From SZUA-254 sp964596065 (GTDB lineage Bacteria > Bacteroidota > Ignavibacteria > UBA10030 > SZUA-254), in the NCBI GenBank assembly GCA_964596065.1, contig CAZQSM010000014.1:1-38724 (forward strand): 38,724 nt of DNA, given 5' to 3'. A program made the position numbers and the translations under genes. The notes beneath the pieces are model-generated. The model was not told where the DNA came from. It saw nothing but the letters and a program-made list of their open reading frames with translations, and ran no database searches. Of the stretch, positions 1 to 11,780 are shown one piece after another (position 1 is the first letter of the stretch; each line of letters opens with the position of its first letter).

Positions 1-28
1 CCCAGTCCTGATCACGATCCCCTCGCCG

Positions 29-1678
29 ATGAACGACGCGTCATCCATACAATTTTCGGAACTGCCCGCCGCCGTCGGCGGTTTTTCCTCCCTCTACCGG
101 GACTACATCAACGATTACCAGAAGGTCCGCCAGTTCTTCCAAACCGACTTCCGGTCGTTCCAGCAGCTGGTCCCCGCCGAAAGCCACCGGCGCAACGGGC
201 ACGTCCGGAGGGATACGCTGGTCGGCGTCCTGAACGATCAGAACCGGACCTTCGGCGGCGACGAAACGACCTTCCGGAACATCAGCCTGCTCGGGGAGGC
301 GACGACGTTCGCCGTCGTCACCGGACAGCAGGTGGGCATCGCCGGGGGACCGCTTTACACCATGTACAAAACCATCTCGGCGCTGAAGCTCACCGAGAAG
401 CTCCGGGAGCTCCACCCCGGCCTGAATTTCGTCACCGTCTTCTGGCTCGAGGGGGAAGACCACGACCTGGAAGAGATGAATACGGTCGGCGTCCTCAACC
501 AGGAAAACAACCCGGTCAAGGTCACTTACTGGCCGAAGGGCAAGCCGGTCGCCAGGAACGTCCTGCCGGTCGGGGAAATCTCCATCGACGAGCAGATCGA
601 CGCGTTCATCGGGGAACTGCAGCGGATCCTCCCCGGCTCCGAGTTCAGGCAACCGCTGCTCGACTCGCTCAGGAGTGCCTACGCTCCCGGGACGACGTTT
701 AACCGCGGGTTCGCCGCCTGGATGAACTCCCTCTTCCCCGGGGCCGGCATCATCTTCCTCTCGGCGAACGACCCCCGCATCAAGCGCGAGCTCGCGGGCG
801 TCTTCCGGAAGGAGATCGAGAGTTTTCCCGCCGTTTCACAGCTTATCATCCAGCGGAGCGCCGAACTCGAAAACGGCTACCACGCGCAGATCAAGACGAA
901 GGCGATGAACCTCTTCCTCTACCACAAGGGGGGCCGGTATTTCATCGAACCGAGGGAGCATGATTTTTCGCTGCGGGGGACCCGGCACTACCTCACCAGG
1001 GAGGAGCTCCTCGGGATCGTCGATTCACGGCCGGAGCTGCTCAGCCCGAATGTCGCCCTCCGCCCCATCTGCCAGGACACCATTCTCCCGACGGTCGCCT
1101 ACGTGGCCGGCCCTTCGGAGATCGCGTATTTCGCGCAGCTGGAGCCGGTGTACCGCTACTTCGGCCTTCCGATGCCCGCCATCTTCCCGAGGATCAGCGC
1201 GACCATCGTCGAGGAACGCGTCATCAGGACGCTCGAGAAATTCGAGCTGTCGGTCGGCGAGGTGTTCGCGCCTCCCGCCCGGATCCAGAAAAAGGTCCTC
1301 GACCTTCTCTCGGAGGTCAACATCGGGGAGATGTTCGACGAGGCCCGGACCAGGATGAACGACAACCTCAACGAGCTGAAATTCGGGATGCAGTATATCG
1401 ATCCGACGCTGCTCGGCGCGCTGGAGACGACCCGGTCGAAATTCGAGGGGACTCTGGCCCAGTTGAAGGAGAAAACGGTGGAGGCTCAGGCGAAGAAGCA
1501 CGAAACGGCGCTGCGGCAGCTCCACAAGGCGTCGTCGACGCTCTACCCGAACGACAATTTTCAGGAGCGCGAGCTGAACGCGCTGCAGTTCCTGAACAAA
1601 TACGGCCCCGGATTCATCGGCCGTCTGAGATCCGAACTCCGGCTCGAGGAGTACAGTCACCAGCTGGTGAAGGTCTGA
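29..1678 (+). CDS. bshC: Putative cysteine ligase BshC (bacillithiol biosynthesis)
   Basis: The 549-residue product matches BshC, assigned to the last step of bacillithiol synthesis: joining L-cysteine to glucosaminyl-malate in the cytosol. Family signatures are visible: TGQQVGIAGGPLYTMYKT near residue 100, the FWLEGEDHDLEEMN segment near residue 140, and a Rossmann-like core followed by a long helical C-terminal part (about residues 390-510) that forms the family's coiled coil. The length is close to the usual 530-550. The frame stays open to the window edge, but the ATG at 29 directly precedes the IQFSELP segment that opens typical BshC proteins, so I take it as the start; no clear Shine-Dalgarno site is visible. 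It is the only plus-strand gene and converges on gpmI. No bshA or bshB lies in the window. The biochemical role of BshC rests on genetics in other bacteria. Confidence 0.93.
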   Translation: MNDASSIQFSELPAAVGGFSSLYRDYINDYQKVRQFFQTDFRSFQQLVPAESHRRNGHVRRDTLVGVLNDQNRTFGGDETTFRNISLLGEATTFAVVTGQQVGIAGGPLYTMYKTISALKLTEKLRELHPGLNFVTVFWLEGEDHDLEEMNTVGVLNQENNPVKVTYWPKGKPVARNVLPVGEISIDEQIDAFIGELQRILPGSEFRQPLLDSLRSAYAPGTTFNRGFAAWMNSLFPGAGIIFLSANDPRIKRELAGVFRKEIESFPAVSQLIIQRSAELENGYHAQIKTKAMNLFLYHKGGRYFIEPREHDFSLRGTRHYLTREELLGIVDSRPELLSPNVALRPICQDTILPTVAYVAGPSEIAYFAQLEPVYRYFGLPMPAIFPRISATIVEERVIRTLEKFELSVGEVFAPPARIQKKVLDLLSEVNIGEMFDEARTRMNDNLNELKFGMQYIDPTLLGALETTRSKFEGTLAQLKEKTVEAQAKKHETALRQLHKASSTLYPNDNFQERELNALQFLNKYGPGFIGRLRSELRLEEYSHQLVKV

Positions 1679-1707
1679 CCGGCTCCCGCCCGGCGCGAGC
1701 GTACCCC

Positions 1708-3251
1708 TTACCGGCCCCCGACCAGGAGCGACACCCCGTCCATTTCCGGCGGCGCGGGGATCCCCATGACCGCCAGGACCGTCGGCGCGATATCGGCGAG
1801 CCTCCCACCCCTTCGCAGCGAGGCCCCATCGCCGGATCCGACGAGGATGAACGGGACCCAGTTCGTCGTATGCGCGGTGTGGGGACCGCCGCCCGCGTCC
1901 ACCATCCTGTCGGCGTTCCCGTGGTCCGCGGTGATGAGAACCGTGAAGCCGGCTTCGCGGGCGGCCGGGACGATCCTCGACAGGCAGCCGTCGAGGACCT
2001 CGACGGCACGTTTCGCGGCGTCCATCTTCCCCGAATGGCCCACCATGTCGGCGTTGGCGTAGTTCATGACGATAAAGTGGTGGTGTCCGGTGCCGATCGC
2101 CGCCACCGTCCGGTCCGTGATCTCTCCCGCGCTCATCTCCGGTTTCAGGTCGTACGTGGCCACATTCCGGGGCGATGGCACGAGGATCCGCTCCTCCCCC
2201 GGGAACGGTTCCTCCCTGCCGCCATTGAAGAAGAACGTCACATGGGCGTATTTTTCCGTCTCGGCGACATGGAGCTGTCGGAGCCCGAGGCCTGAGAGAA
2301 TTTCTCCAAGCGTCCTGGTCAGGAATGACGGTGGAAACGCCACGGGGCAGGGAAAATCTTCATGGTACCGCGTCATCGTGCAGAAGCTGACGGCCTTGCG
2401 GCTCCTGGAGAACCCCGTGAAAGGGTCGTCGATGAACGCCCTCGTGAGCTGGCGGGTGCGGTCGGTCCGGTAATTGAAGAAGATGACCGCGTCGCCGTCC
2501 CTGACGAGGCCGGTCGGTCTGCCCCCGTCGTCGGTGGCCACGATCGGAAGGATGAATTCGTCGGTCACCCCCTTCGCGTACGAGGCGCGAAGCGCCGCCT
2601 GTGGGTCGGCCGTGCGCTCGCCCGCGCCTTCGGTCATCGCCCGGTAGGCCGCCTCCGTCCGCTCCCACCGGTTGTCCCTGTCCATCCCGTAATACCGGCC
2701 CATGATCGTGCCGATCCTCCCCGTCCCGACCGTTCGTATCTTCTCTAGGAGCGCGCCGACGTACCCGAGGCCCCCCTCCGGGGGGGTATCGCGGCCGTCG
2801 GTCAGCGCGTGGACGACGACGTCGCCGAGCTGTTCGCGGCGGGCGAATTCGAGGAGCGCGTAGAGGTGGGTGTTCATGCTGTGCACGCCGCCGTCGGAGA
2901 GGAGGCCTATCAGGTGCAGCGCCGAGCGGAGCTCCCTGGCCTGGCGGGCGGCCTCCAGGAAGGCGGGGATCCTGAAAAAATCCCCGCTGCGTATCGACCG
3001 GTCGATGCGGGTGATCTCCTGGTAGACCACCCGTCCGGCACCGATGTTCATGTGGCCGACTTCGGAATTCCCCATCTGTCCGGAGGGAAGGCCGACGTCC
3101 TCGCTCGAGGCGTTGATCACTGTCCAGGGTGACGACGCCATCAGCCCGTCGATGAACGGTTTCCTGGCCTGCGCGATGGCGTCAATCGCCGGATTGTCCC
3201 CGATCCCGAATCCGTCCAGGATGATCAGGAGGACCTTGGACGCCGGTATCA

Positions 3252-3252
<1 letters not shown>
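1708..3252 (-). CDS. gpmI: 2,3-bisphosphoglycerate-independent phosphoglycerate mutase
   Basis: This enzyme interconverts 3- and 2-phosphoglycerate in glycolysis and gluconeogenesis using two Mn ions and a phosphoserine intermediate. The 514-residue protein has the metal-binding LLIILDGFG start (Asp13), the catalytic serine in GQMGNSEVGH (Ser63), the DGRDTPP segment and the late ITADHGN metal motif, all typical of the alkaline-phosphatase superfamily form. Length is normal (about 510). A TTG codon directly precedes the ATG, but the ATG at 3252 shares one base with the pnp stop codon (TGATG), which suggests translational coupling and is the better start. It is the last gene of the rimP-to-pnp transcription unit and faces bshC across 29 bases with no clear terminator. 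Confidence 0.96.
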
Positions 3253-5492
<2,240 letters not shown>

Positions 5493-5525
5493 TGTGTGAT
5501 ATTCCCAGTTGTGTGGTTGCGACGC

Positions 5526-5795
5526 TTATTTACGGAGATCCAGTTCTTCAATGATTTTCCGGTATCTCTCCATGCTCCTCGACTGCAGGTAATCCAAAAG
5601 GCTGCGACGCTTGCCCACCATCTTCAGCAGCCCGAGCCGCGAGTGGTTGTCTTTCTTGTGCGCGCTGAAATGGCCGGACAGCTCGTTGATCAGCTTCGTG
5701 AGGAGTGCGATCTGCACCTCCGGCGTGCCTGAATCCTTCGGATTTTTTCCGAACCTCGTGATGACTTCCTGTTTCTGCTCCTTTGTGAGAGGCAT
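5526..5795 (-). CDS. rpsO: 30S ribosomal protein S15
   Basis: S15 is a primary binder of 16S rRNA that nucleates assembly of the 30S platform. The 89 residues match the family end to end, including the GTPEVQIALLT, HFSAHKKDNHSRLGL and RRSLLDYL segments, and the length is the standard 89. An AGGAG sits nine bases before the ATG at 5795. The gene lies between ribF and pnp, as in many bacteria. E. coli S15 represses its own translation through a leader structure; only 25 bases separate ribF from rpsO here, so any such site would overlap the end of ribF, and I cannot demonstrate one. Confidence 0.97.
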   Translation of the reverse strand: MPLTKEQKQEVITRFGKNPKDSGTPEVQIALLTKLINELSGHFSAHKKDNHSRLGLLKMVGKRRSLLDYLQSRSMERYRKIIEELDLRK

Positions 5796-5820
5796 CGTTC
5801 CTTGCTCCTTTACGTGATGG

Positions 5821-6753
5821 TCATTGTGCCGGGCCGGTCCGCCTGAGGCATTCCGCGCGGTCGCGTTCTAATTGTGCCGTCAGTTCGGCGGCGTGTGAAA
5901 ATTTTTTTTCGTCCCTGATCCGTTGCCTGAAACCGAGGATCACTGGCCTGCCATAGAGGTCCCCGCTCCACCCGATCAGGTGAGCCTCGATGACGGCGGG
6001 GCCGCCGGTTCCGAACGTCGGCCGGGTCCCGATGTTGATCATCGCGTGCCGGACGATCCCCCGGGTCTCCACCCAACCGAGATAGACCCCGCCGGCCGGC
6101 ACGACCTTCTCGGCCGACTCCGGCGCCAGGTTGGCGGTCGGAAAGCCCAGCGCCGCGCCCCGGCCGTCGCCCCGGACGACAGTCGCCGCCATCGCGTAGT
6201 CCCTTCCGAGGCACCTCCCCGCCGCGGCCACGTCGCCCTCCGTGAGCATCCTCCGGATGGCGCTGCTGCTGATCCTGGATCCCGAGAGCATTACCGGATC
6301 GACCGTCGTCACCGAGAACCCGGACCCCGTTCCCATCTCCCTGAGCGTCCCGATGCTCGCTTCGCGGTCCCGGCCGAACATGTGATCGTCGCCGACGACG
6401 ACCCCCGCGACACCGGTCCCCCTGATGACATACCGTTCGAAGAACAGTGAGGCCGGTTGCCTCGAAAATTCGTACGTAAAATCGACCACGCTCACCAGGT
6501 CCACTCCCGCACGTCGCAACAGCTCTATCCGTTCCCCGATGGTGGTGAGCAGTCCGACCGGGGCGTCCCCGACCACCCGTTTCGGGTGAGGGTCGAAGGT
6601 CACGACCACCGTGCGACCGCCCGGCACCGGCTTCGCGGCGAGTAGCTCTCCGACGATGGCCTGGTGTCCGAGGTGCATTCCATCGAAGGTCCCGATCGTC
6701 ACGACCGATTTCGGGTTGAATGCCACCCCCTCGAGGCCCCTGGACACCTGCAT
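5821..6753 (-). CDS. ribF: Bifunctional riboflavin kinase / FAD synthetase
   Basis: RibF makes FMN from riboflavin and then FAD from FMN. The N-terminal nucleotidyltransferase domain shows TIGTFDGMHLGHQ and the GDDHMFGRDREAS loop, with a VSSSAIRRML-like segment (SRISSSAIRRML) closing it; the C-terminal kinase domain shows GRGAALGFPTANL and the INIGTRPTFG strand. I chose the ATG at 6753 (310 residues), because homologues begin with a short MxxxRGLExxxF lead into TIGTFDG. A GTG at 6813 that overlaps the rbfA stop codon (GTGA) is possible and would add 20 residues with no family counterpart. The gene follows rbfA directly, without the truB gene that usually lies between them. Confidence 0.95.
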   Translation of the reverse strand: MQVSRGLEGVAFNPKSVVTIGTFDGMHLGHQAIVGELLAAKPVPGGRTVVVTFDPHPKRVVGDAPVGLLTTIGERIELLRRAGVDLVSVVDFTYEFSRQPASLFFERYVIRGTGVAGVVVGDDHMFGRDREASIGTLREMGTGSGFSVTTVDPVMLSGSRISSSAIRRMLTEGDVAAAGRCLGRDYAMAATVVRGDGRGAALGFPTANLAPESAEKVVPAGGVYLGWVETRGIVRHAMINIGTRPTFGTGGPAVIEAHLIGWSGDLYGRPVILGFRQRIRDEKKFSHAAELTAQLERDRAECLRRTGPAQ

Positions 6754-6809
6754 TCCGTTCACCGATGGCGTATGCCGTTCAATCCCCGTGGGGCCCGCAG
6801 CGACCGGGT

Positions 6810-7163
6810 TCACTCCCCCTGATCGGACGAATGAATCTTCCGGATGATCCTCTCGATCTTGTCGATGCGATCCATCGTGTCGTCGAGGTAAAAGTGGAGC
6901 TCCGGCGTGAATTTGGTCCGGATATTCGCCCCCAGGTGCGACCGGATCGCCTTCTTGTCCAGCTCGAGCTGCCCGAGGGTCGCTTTCTTCCGCGCCTCGT
7001 CCCCCAGGATGCTGACATACACCTTCGCGATCCGCAGGTCGGGGGTCACTTGCACCTCCGTCACCGTGACCAGGCCGTACTCAGACGCCTGGTATTTCTG
7101 CGAGAGCAGCGTGCCGATCTCCTCACGGATCAGGGAGGACACCTTGTCGGTGCGCAGGGTCAT
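6810..7163 (-). CDS. rbfA: Ribosome-binding factor A
   Basis: RbfA is a small KH-fold protein that binds the 30S subunit and helps late maturation of the 5' end of 16S rRNA, notably in the cold. The 117 residues match the family: the R-x-DKVSSLIREEI start, the VTVTEVQVTPDLRIAKVYVSIL strand-helix core, and the conserved C-terminal TPELHFYLDDTMDRIDKIERII helix. A strong GGAGG lies four bases before the ATG at 7163. The gene sits ten bases after the infB stop codon in the standard nusA-infB-rbfA order, so it is almost certainly co-transcribed with them. Confidence 0.95.
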   Translation of the reverse strand: MTLRTDKVSSLIREEIGTLLSQKYQASEYGLVTVTEVQVTPDLRIAKVYVSILGDEARKKATLGQLELDKKAIRSHLGANIRTKFTPELHFYLDDTMDRIDKIERIIRKIHSSDQGE

Positions 7164-7173
7164 CGGTCCTCCG

Positions 7174-9855
7174 TTACGCCAGCTTCCGTTGCGTTTCCAC
7201 GATCTTGTACGCCTCGATCGTGTCCCCGACCTTGAGGTCGTTAAAATTTTCGAGCGAGAGTCCGCATTCGAATCCCGATTCCACTTCGCGGACGTCGTCC
7301 TTGAAGCGTTTCAGGGAGCTGATGGTCCCCTCGTAGGCGACGATGCCGTCGCGAATGAGCCGAACCTTGTTGCCGCGCGTAATCTTTCCATCCTGCACGT
7401 GGCATCCCGCTACCATGCCGATTTTGGGGATCTTGAACGTGTCGCGCACCTCGAGTGTGGCGGTCACCTCCTCGTTTTTCTCCGGGGAGAGGAGGCCTTC
7501 GAGGGCCTTCCGCACGTCCTCGATGGCGTCGTAGATGATGTTGTAGAGCCGGATGTCGACGTTTTCCTGTTCGGAGAGGACGCGGGCGTTCAGGTTCGGA
7601 CGGACGTGAAAACCGATGATGATCGCCCCGGACGCCGCCGCGAGCAGGACATCGGACTCCGAGATGGCCCCGACGGCCCGGTGGATGACGTTCACCCTCA
7701 CCTCGGCGTGCGTGATTTTCATCAGCGAATCGGCGAGCGCGCCGACCGATCCGTCCACGTCTCCCTTCACCACGACGTTCAACTCCTTGACCTGGCCGTC
7801 CTGGATCTTCTTCGAAAGGTCGTCCAGCGTGACGGAGCGGATGAGCCGGAAATCCTGCTCCCGTTTCAGCTGCTGCCGCCGGAGGCTGATCTCCCTCGCC
7901 TCACGCTCGGTGTCGAGGGCGAAAAACGCGTCGCCCGCCTGGGGAATCCCGTCGAAACCCTGGATCTGGACGGGAGTCGAGGGCCCGGCGCTCTGGAGCT
8001 TGTGGCCCCGTTCGTCGTACATCGCCCTGACGCGGCCGCTCTGCACGCCCGCCACGAACGGGTCGCCGACCGAGAGGGTGCCCTTCTGCACGAGCACCGT
8101 CGCGATCGTGCCCTTCCCGCGGTCAACCCTCGCCTCGATGACGCCGCCCTTCGCGTTCGACTTCGGGTTGGCCTTGAGGTCGAGCAGGTCGGCCTCGATG
8201 GAAATCTTTTCCAGGAGCAGGTTCACGTTCTTCCCCGTGCGGGCCGAAATCTCCACGCTCTGGTATTTACCGCCCCACTCCTCCACAAGCACGTTTTTCT
8301 CGGAGAGCTGCTGCCGTATCCGTTCGGTGTTCGCGTCCGCCTTGTCCGTCTTGTTGATCGCGATGATGATCGGCACGTTGGCCGCCTGGGCGTGGCTGAT
8401 CGCTTCCACCGTCTGCGGCATGACGTTGTCGTCCGCGGCGACGACGAGGATCACGATGTCGGTGAGCTGGGCGCCCCGGGCGCGCATCGCGGTGAAGGCC
8501 TCGTGGCCCGGGGTGTCGAGGAACGTGATGCGCCGGTCGTTCACCGTCACCATGTAGGCGCCGATGTGCTGGGTGATGCCGCCCGCCTCCCCGGCCACCA
8601 CGTTGCTCTGCCGGATGTGGTCGAGCAGCGACGTTTTCCCGTGGTCGACGTGCCCCATGATGGTGACCACCGGGGGCCTGGTTTCGAGGCCAGCCGCGTC
8701 CTCGGCCTCGGCTTCGTCCTCGTCCTGGTCCTCCGCGATGCCCGAATAGAACTTGACTTCGTAACCGTACTCCGAGGAAACGAGCGTGATCGTGTCCTTG
8801 TCGAGCCGCTGGTTGATCGAGACCATCAGGCCAAGCTCGATGCATTTCTTGATGATCTCGGAGGCGGTCACGCCCATCAGGTTCGCGAGCTCCTGCACGG
8901 AGACGAATTCGGTCACCTTCAGGATCGACTCCTCGCGGGCCTTCGCCTCCTGGATCGCCTGCTCGTGGAGCGCCCGTTTTTCCTTTCGTTTTTTCTTGAA
9001 GGTGGTCCGCGGGGTCGCGGCTCCGCTGTCGTCCATCTCGGCGAGTGTCCGCTTGATCGCCTCCACCACCTCCACCTTGTCGACCTCGAGGTGCTTCGAC
9101 TTCTTCCGCTTCTTCCCCTTCCTCGACGAATCCTCGGTCTCCTCGACCGGCGCGAGCGTGGTCTCGGTGCGGATTCGTTTCTTTTTCTTCTTTTTCTTCA
9201 GTTCGCTCTCGGCGGAGTCGGCGGCGGCGGTCCTGGATTTTCCCGCGCCCTCGGCCGCGGCTTCCCGCTTGCGGACGTCGTCGAGGTCGATCGTGCCCAT
9301 CACCTTGAGGGCCATCTTCGGAGTGCGACGCACCCTGAACGATTCCTGTTTCTTCTCCGCCGGTGGGCCCGTCGCCCCGGGTTCGGCCGGCTCCGGCCCG
9401 GCCTCCGACGCTTCGATTCCGACGGCCGCCTCCTCAGGCGCCGGCGTCGGAGCGGGCACGTCGGGGACCCCGGGTGCCGCGGCCGGCTCCACGGGCTGCT
9501 CGGGGACCGGCGGCGGGGCGGCCTCGACGACTTCCGCCGGTTCTTCGGCGGGCGCTTCGGCAGCCTTCCTGCCCTTCTTTTCCTTCACCGTCTCGGTTTC
9601 GGCCGCCGCATTCTTCGCGTCGGCCTTCTTCCGGGATTCCCTGATGCTCTGGATCTTCCGCTGGTGCTTTTCAGCGACCTCCTTGTCCTTCTTGAAGTGC
9701 GACAGGACGTCGTGCATCATCTCGTCGGTGACGACGGACATGTGGCTCTTCACCGCGTGTCCGCGTTTCGCGAGATACTCGATCAACGTCTCGTGCGAGA
9801 TGTTGATCTCCTTCGCGACCTGGTAGATCTTCTTATGTGGGGTCTTGGCAGTCAT
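7174..9855 (-). CDS. infB: Translation initiation factor IF-2
   Basis: IF-2 is the GTPase that brings fMet-tRNA to the 30S subunit and promotes 50S joining. The 893-residue protein has an N-terminal IF2N-type domain (KIYQVAKEINISHETLIEYL), then a long low-complexity linker rich in Ala, Pro, Glu and Lys (about residues 60-310), a second IF2N-like domain (VSVQELANLMGVTASEIIKKC), and the GTPase core with G1 GHVDHGKT near residue 400, the DTPGHEAF switch and NKTDKAD. Two beta-barrels and the C-terminal tRNA-binding domain follow. The second N domain is common in IF-2 proteins; the linker is lineage-variable and shows no function by itself. ATG start at 9855, 12 bases after nusA. Confidence 0.97.
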   Translation of the reverse strand: MTAKTPHKKIYQVAKEINISHETLIEYLAKRGHAVKSHMSVVTDEMMHDVLSHFKKDKEVAEKHQRKIQSIRESRKKADAKNAAAETETVKEKKGRKAAEAPAEEPAEVVEAAPPPVPEQPVEPAAAPGVPDVPAPTPAPEEAAVGIEASEAGPEPAEPGATGPPAEKKQESFRVRRTPKMALKVMGTIDLDDVRKREAAAEGAGKSRTAAADSAESELKKKKKKKRIRTETTLAPVEETEDSSRKGKKRKKSKHLEVDKVEVVEAIKRTLAEMDDSGAATPRTTFKKKRKEKRALHEQAIQEAKAREESILKVTEFVSVQELANLMGVTASEIIKKCIELGLMVSINQRLDKDTITLVSSEYGYEVKFYSGIAEDQDEDEAEAEDAAGLETRPPVVTIMGHVDHGKTSLLDHIRQSNVVAGEAGGITQHIGAYMVTVNDRRITFLDTPGHEAFTAMRARGAQLTDIVILVVAADDNVMPQTVEAISHAQAANVPIIIAINKTDKADANTERIRQQLSEKNVLVEEWGGKYQSVEISARTGKNVNLLLEKISIEADLLDLKANPKSNAKGGVIEARVDRGKGTIATVLVQKGTLSVGDPFVAGVQSGRVRAMYDERGHKLQSAGPSTPVQIQGFDGIPQAGDAFFALDTEREAREISLRRQQLKREQDFRLIRSVTLDDLSKKIQDGQVKELNVVVKGDVDGSVGALADSLMKITHAEVRVNVIHRAVGAISESDVLLAAASGAIIIGFHVRPNLNARVLSEQENVDIRLYNIIYDAIEDVRKALEGLLSPEKNEEVTATLEVRDTFKIPKIGMVAGCHVQDGKITRGNKVRLIRDGIVAYEGTISSLKRFKDDVREVESGFECGLSLENFNDLKVGDTIEAYKIVETQRKLA

Positions 9856-9867
9856 CGAATGGGGCCG

Positions 9868-11238
9868 TTATTCACTCTCCCGTTTCGTATCCCCGGCGGT
9901 TCCCTCGGGCGGTGCGGAAGGCCGGGCGTCGGGTTCCTTCATGACGTCCTGCGCGGTATCCGTGGGGGACACCACCAGGTTCCCCTGGAGATCTCCGTCT
10001 TCGATGTCGGCATCCTCCAGTTCCTTCTCCATCATCGCCTTCATCTCGCCGATCTTCTCTTCCGTCAGTCCCTCGATGACGAGCAGCTCCTCCGCGGGCG
10101 CGTCGATCACGTTCCGCGCGGTGGCATACCCTTCCTCGATCAGGCGCTCGAGCAGGGGTTCGCCCAATTCGTCCCTGAACTCCGACAGGTCCATGTCGTA
10201 TTCTTCCTCCACGCCCTCCTTGATCAGGTTGATCTCGTAACCGGTCAGCCGGGAGGCCAGCCTGATGTTGAGACCGTTGCGTCCGATGACCAGCGACACC
10301 TGGTCCTTCTCGACGACGATCGTCACCTTTTTCGACGCCTCGTCGAGGTCGATGCTCTTGAGCTTCGCCGGCGCGAGCGCGCGCTGCAGGTAAACGGTGG
10401 GGTTGTCGGAGTAGTTCACGACATCGATGTTCTCGTTGTTCAGTTCGCGGACGATCGCGTGGATCCTGACGCCCTTCATGCCGACGCAGGCGCCGACCGC
10501 GTCGATCCGGTCGTCGTGCGACAGGACGGCGACTTTCGACCGCTCCCCCGCCTCCCTGGCCACCCCCCTGATTTCGATGATGCCGTCGTAGATCTCGGGA
10601 ATTTCGATCTCGAAGAGTTTCGTCAAAAACGCCGGGTCGGCGCGCGACACGATGACCAGAGGGTTCGCGGCGCCCTTGCGGACTTCCTTGACAATGGCGC
10701 GGATCGTCTCGCCCTTCCGGTACCGTTCCCTGGCGAGCTGCTCCGACTTGGGGAGGATCAGCTCATTCCGGTTGTGGTTGATCAGGATCTCGTTCTTGCG
10801 GATCTGGTAGATCTCGCCGACGATGATGTCGCCGATCGTGCTGCTGTACTCGTTGTAGACGATCTCCTTCTCGACTTCCTTGATCCGCTGGTTCAGGTTC
10901 TGCTTGGCGCTGACGATGAGGCGCCGGCCGAAACTCTGCAGATCGATCACCTCCACGTAGTCGTCGCCCACCTCGAGCGGTTCGTCGGTCTTGCGGCGCA
11001 CCGTGGCGAGGTCGATCTGGAGGTTGGGGTCGGTGACCTCCTCCACGATCTCCTTTTCGAGGTATATTTCGATTTCGCCCTTGTCCATGTTCACGATGAC
11101 GTCAAAGCGCGCCTCCAGCCCGTATTTTTTTCGGACCATCATCGAAAACACGTCCTCGATGATCCCGACGAGCATGTCCTTGTCGAGCCTTTTCTCCCTG
11201 ACCATCTGGGAGAAGGATTCCACGATTTCAGAATTCAT
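9868..11238 (-). CDS. nusA: Transcription termination/antitermination protein NusA
   Basis: NusA binds RNA polymerase and nascent RNA and modulates pausing, termination and antitermination. The 456 residues carry the N-terminal polymerase-binding domain, an S1 domain (about 135-200), tandem KH domains (VGACVGMKGVRIHAIVREL and SLVIGRNGLNIRLASRL) and one C-terminal helix-hairpin-helix repeat (EELLVIEGLTEEKIGEMK) followed by an acidic tail. It is shorter than the E. coli protein because the second C-terminal acidic repeat is missing, which is usual outside proteobacteria. It lies between rimP and infB in the canonical operon. ATG start at 11238. Confidence 0.97.
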   Translation of the reverse strand: MNSEIVESFSQMVREKRLDKDMLVGIIEDVFSMMVRKKYGLEARFDVIVNMDKGEIEIYLEKEIVEEVTDPNLQIDLATVRRKTDEPLEVGDDYVEVIDLQSFGRRLIVSAKQNLNQRIKEVEKEIVYNEYSSTIGDIIVGEIYQIRKNEILINHNRNELILPKSEQLARERYRKGETIRAIVKEVRKGAANPLVIVSRADPAFLTKLFEIEIPEIYDGIIEIRGVAREAGERSKVAVLSHDDRIDAVGACVGMKGVRIHAIVRELNNENIDVVNYSDNPTVYLQRALAPAKLKSIDLDEASKKVTIVVEKDQVSLVIGRNGLNIRLASRLTGYEINLIKEGVEEEYDMDLSEFRDELGEPLLERLIEEGYATARNVIDAPAEELLVIEGLTEEKIGEMKAMMEKELEDADIEDGDLQGNLVVSPTDTAQDVMKEPDARPSAPPEGTAGDTKRESE

Positions 11239-11283
11239 GACTGATCTGCCTTTGAAAATCGGTTGTTGAGCTGCCCGGCCGGG

Positions 11284-11757
11284 TCACCAGCGGGGGACGA
11301 TTGTCGCTTCGACGATCTCGTCGAAGGGTACTTCCCGCGGGGAGTCCCCGGTCTCCTGCCCGACGCTGATCGAGCGGTCGCCGACGGCGAGGAGGATTCC
11401 CTCGGTCCGTTCGACCTTGTCCCCGGAACGGAGCGTGACCGCGATCCGCCGGCCCGCGTGCTTGCGGTACTGCCTCGGAAACTTCAGGGGCCGGTCGAGG
11501 CCGGGCGATGAAACGGTGAGGGCGTATCCCCCTCCCTCCAGCACTCCGGCGTCGAGCTCCTTGCCGAGAGCCCGGCTGATTTCCGCGCACGTCCCGGCGT
11601 CAATGCCGGCGTCCCCGTCGATGAACACGTCGACGACGAGATTGCCTGGCTGACCGCGGATGATGACTTCGACGGGGAAGATTCCCTTCTGACCACCGAA
11701 TTCGCCGAGGAAAGACTCGATCTTCTCAGCGACCCGGTTGATGAACGTACGATTCAA
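11284..11757 (-). CDS. rimP: Ribosome maturation factor RimP
   Basis: RimP helps 30S subunit maturation. The product matches the family, with the N-terminal alpha-beta domain (PVEVIIRGQPGNLVVDVFIDGDAGIDAGTC region), the SRALGKELD and YALTVSSPGLDRPL motifs and a C-terminal Sm-like barrel. The frame can be read from an ATG at 11850, but that start would lie inside the promoter and leader hairpin described separately. I place the start at the TTG at 11757, which has a GAGG five bases upstream and follows the hairpin; it gives 157 residues, the usual RimP size. It is the first gene of the rimP-nusA-infB-rbfA-ribF-rpsO-pnp-gpmI unit. Confidence 0.9.
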   Translation of the reverse strand: MNRTFINRVAEKIESFLGEFGGQKGIFPVEVIIRGQPGNLVVDVFIDGDAGIDAGTCAEISRALGKELDAGVLEGGGYALTVSSPGLDRPLKFPRQYRKHAGRRIAVTLRSGDKVERTEGILLAVGDRSISVGQETGDSPREVPFDEIVEATIVPRW

Positions 11758-11780
11758 GACCGCCTCGCGGGGAGAACAGT

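Noticed and set aside
6907..11244. A very long open frame on the plus strand (over 1,400 codons) opposite rbfA, infB and nusA, with similar ones opposite pnp, rny and purF-nadB.
   Set aside because: These frames lie exactly antisense to well-conserved genes in GC-rich DNA, are rich in Arg, Asp, His and Leu, and resemble no protein family; they are typical antisense shadows.
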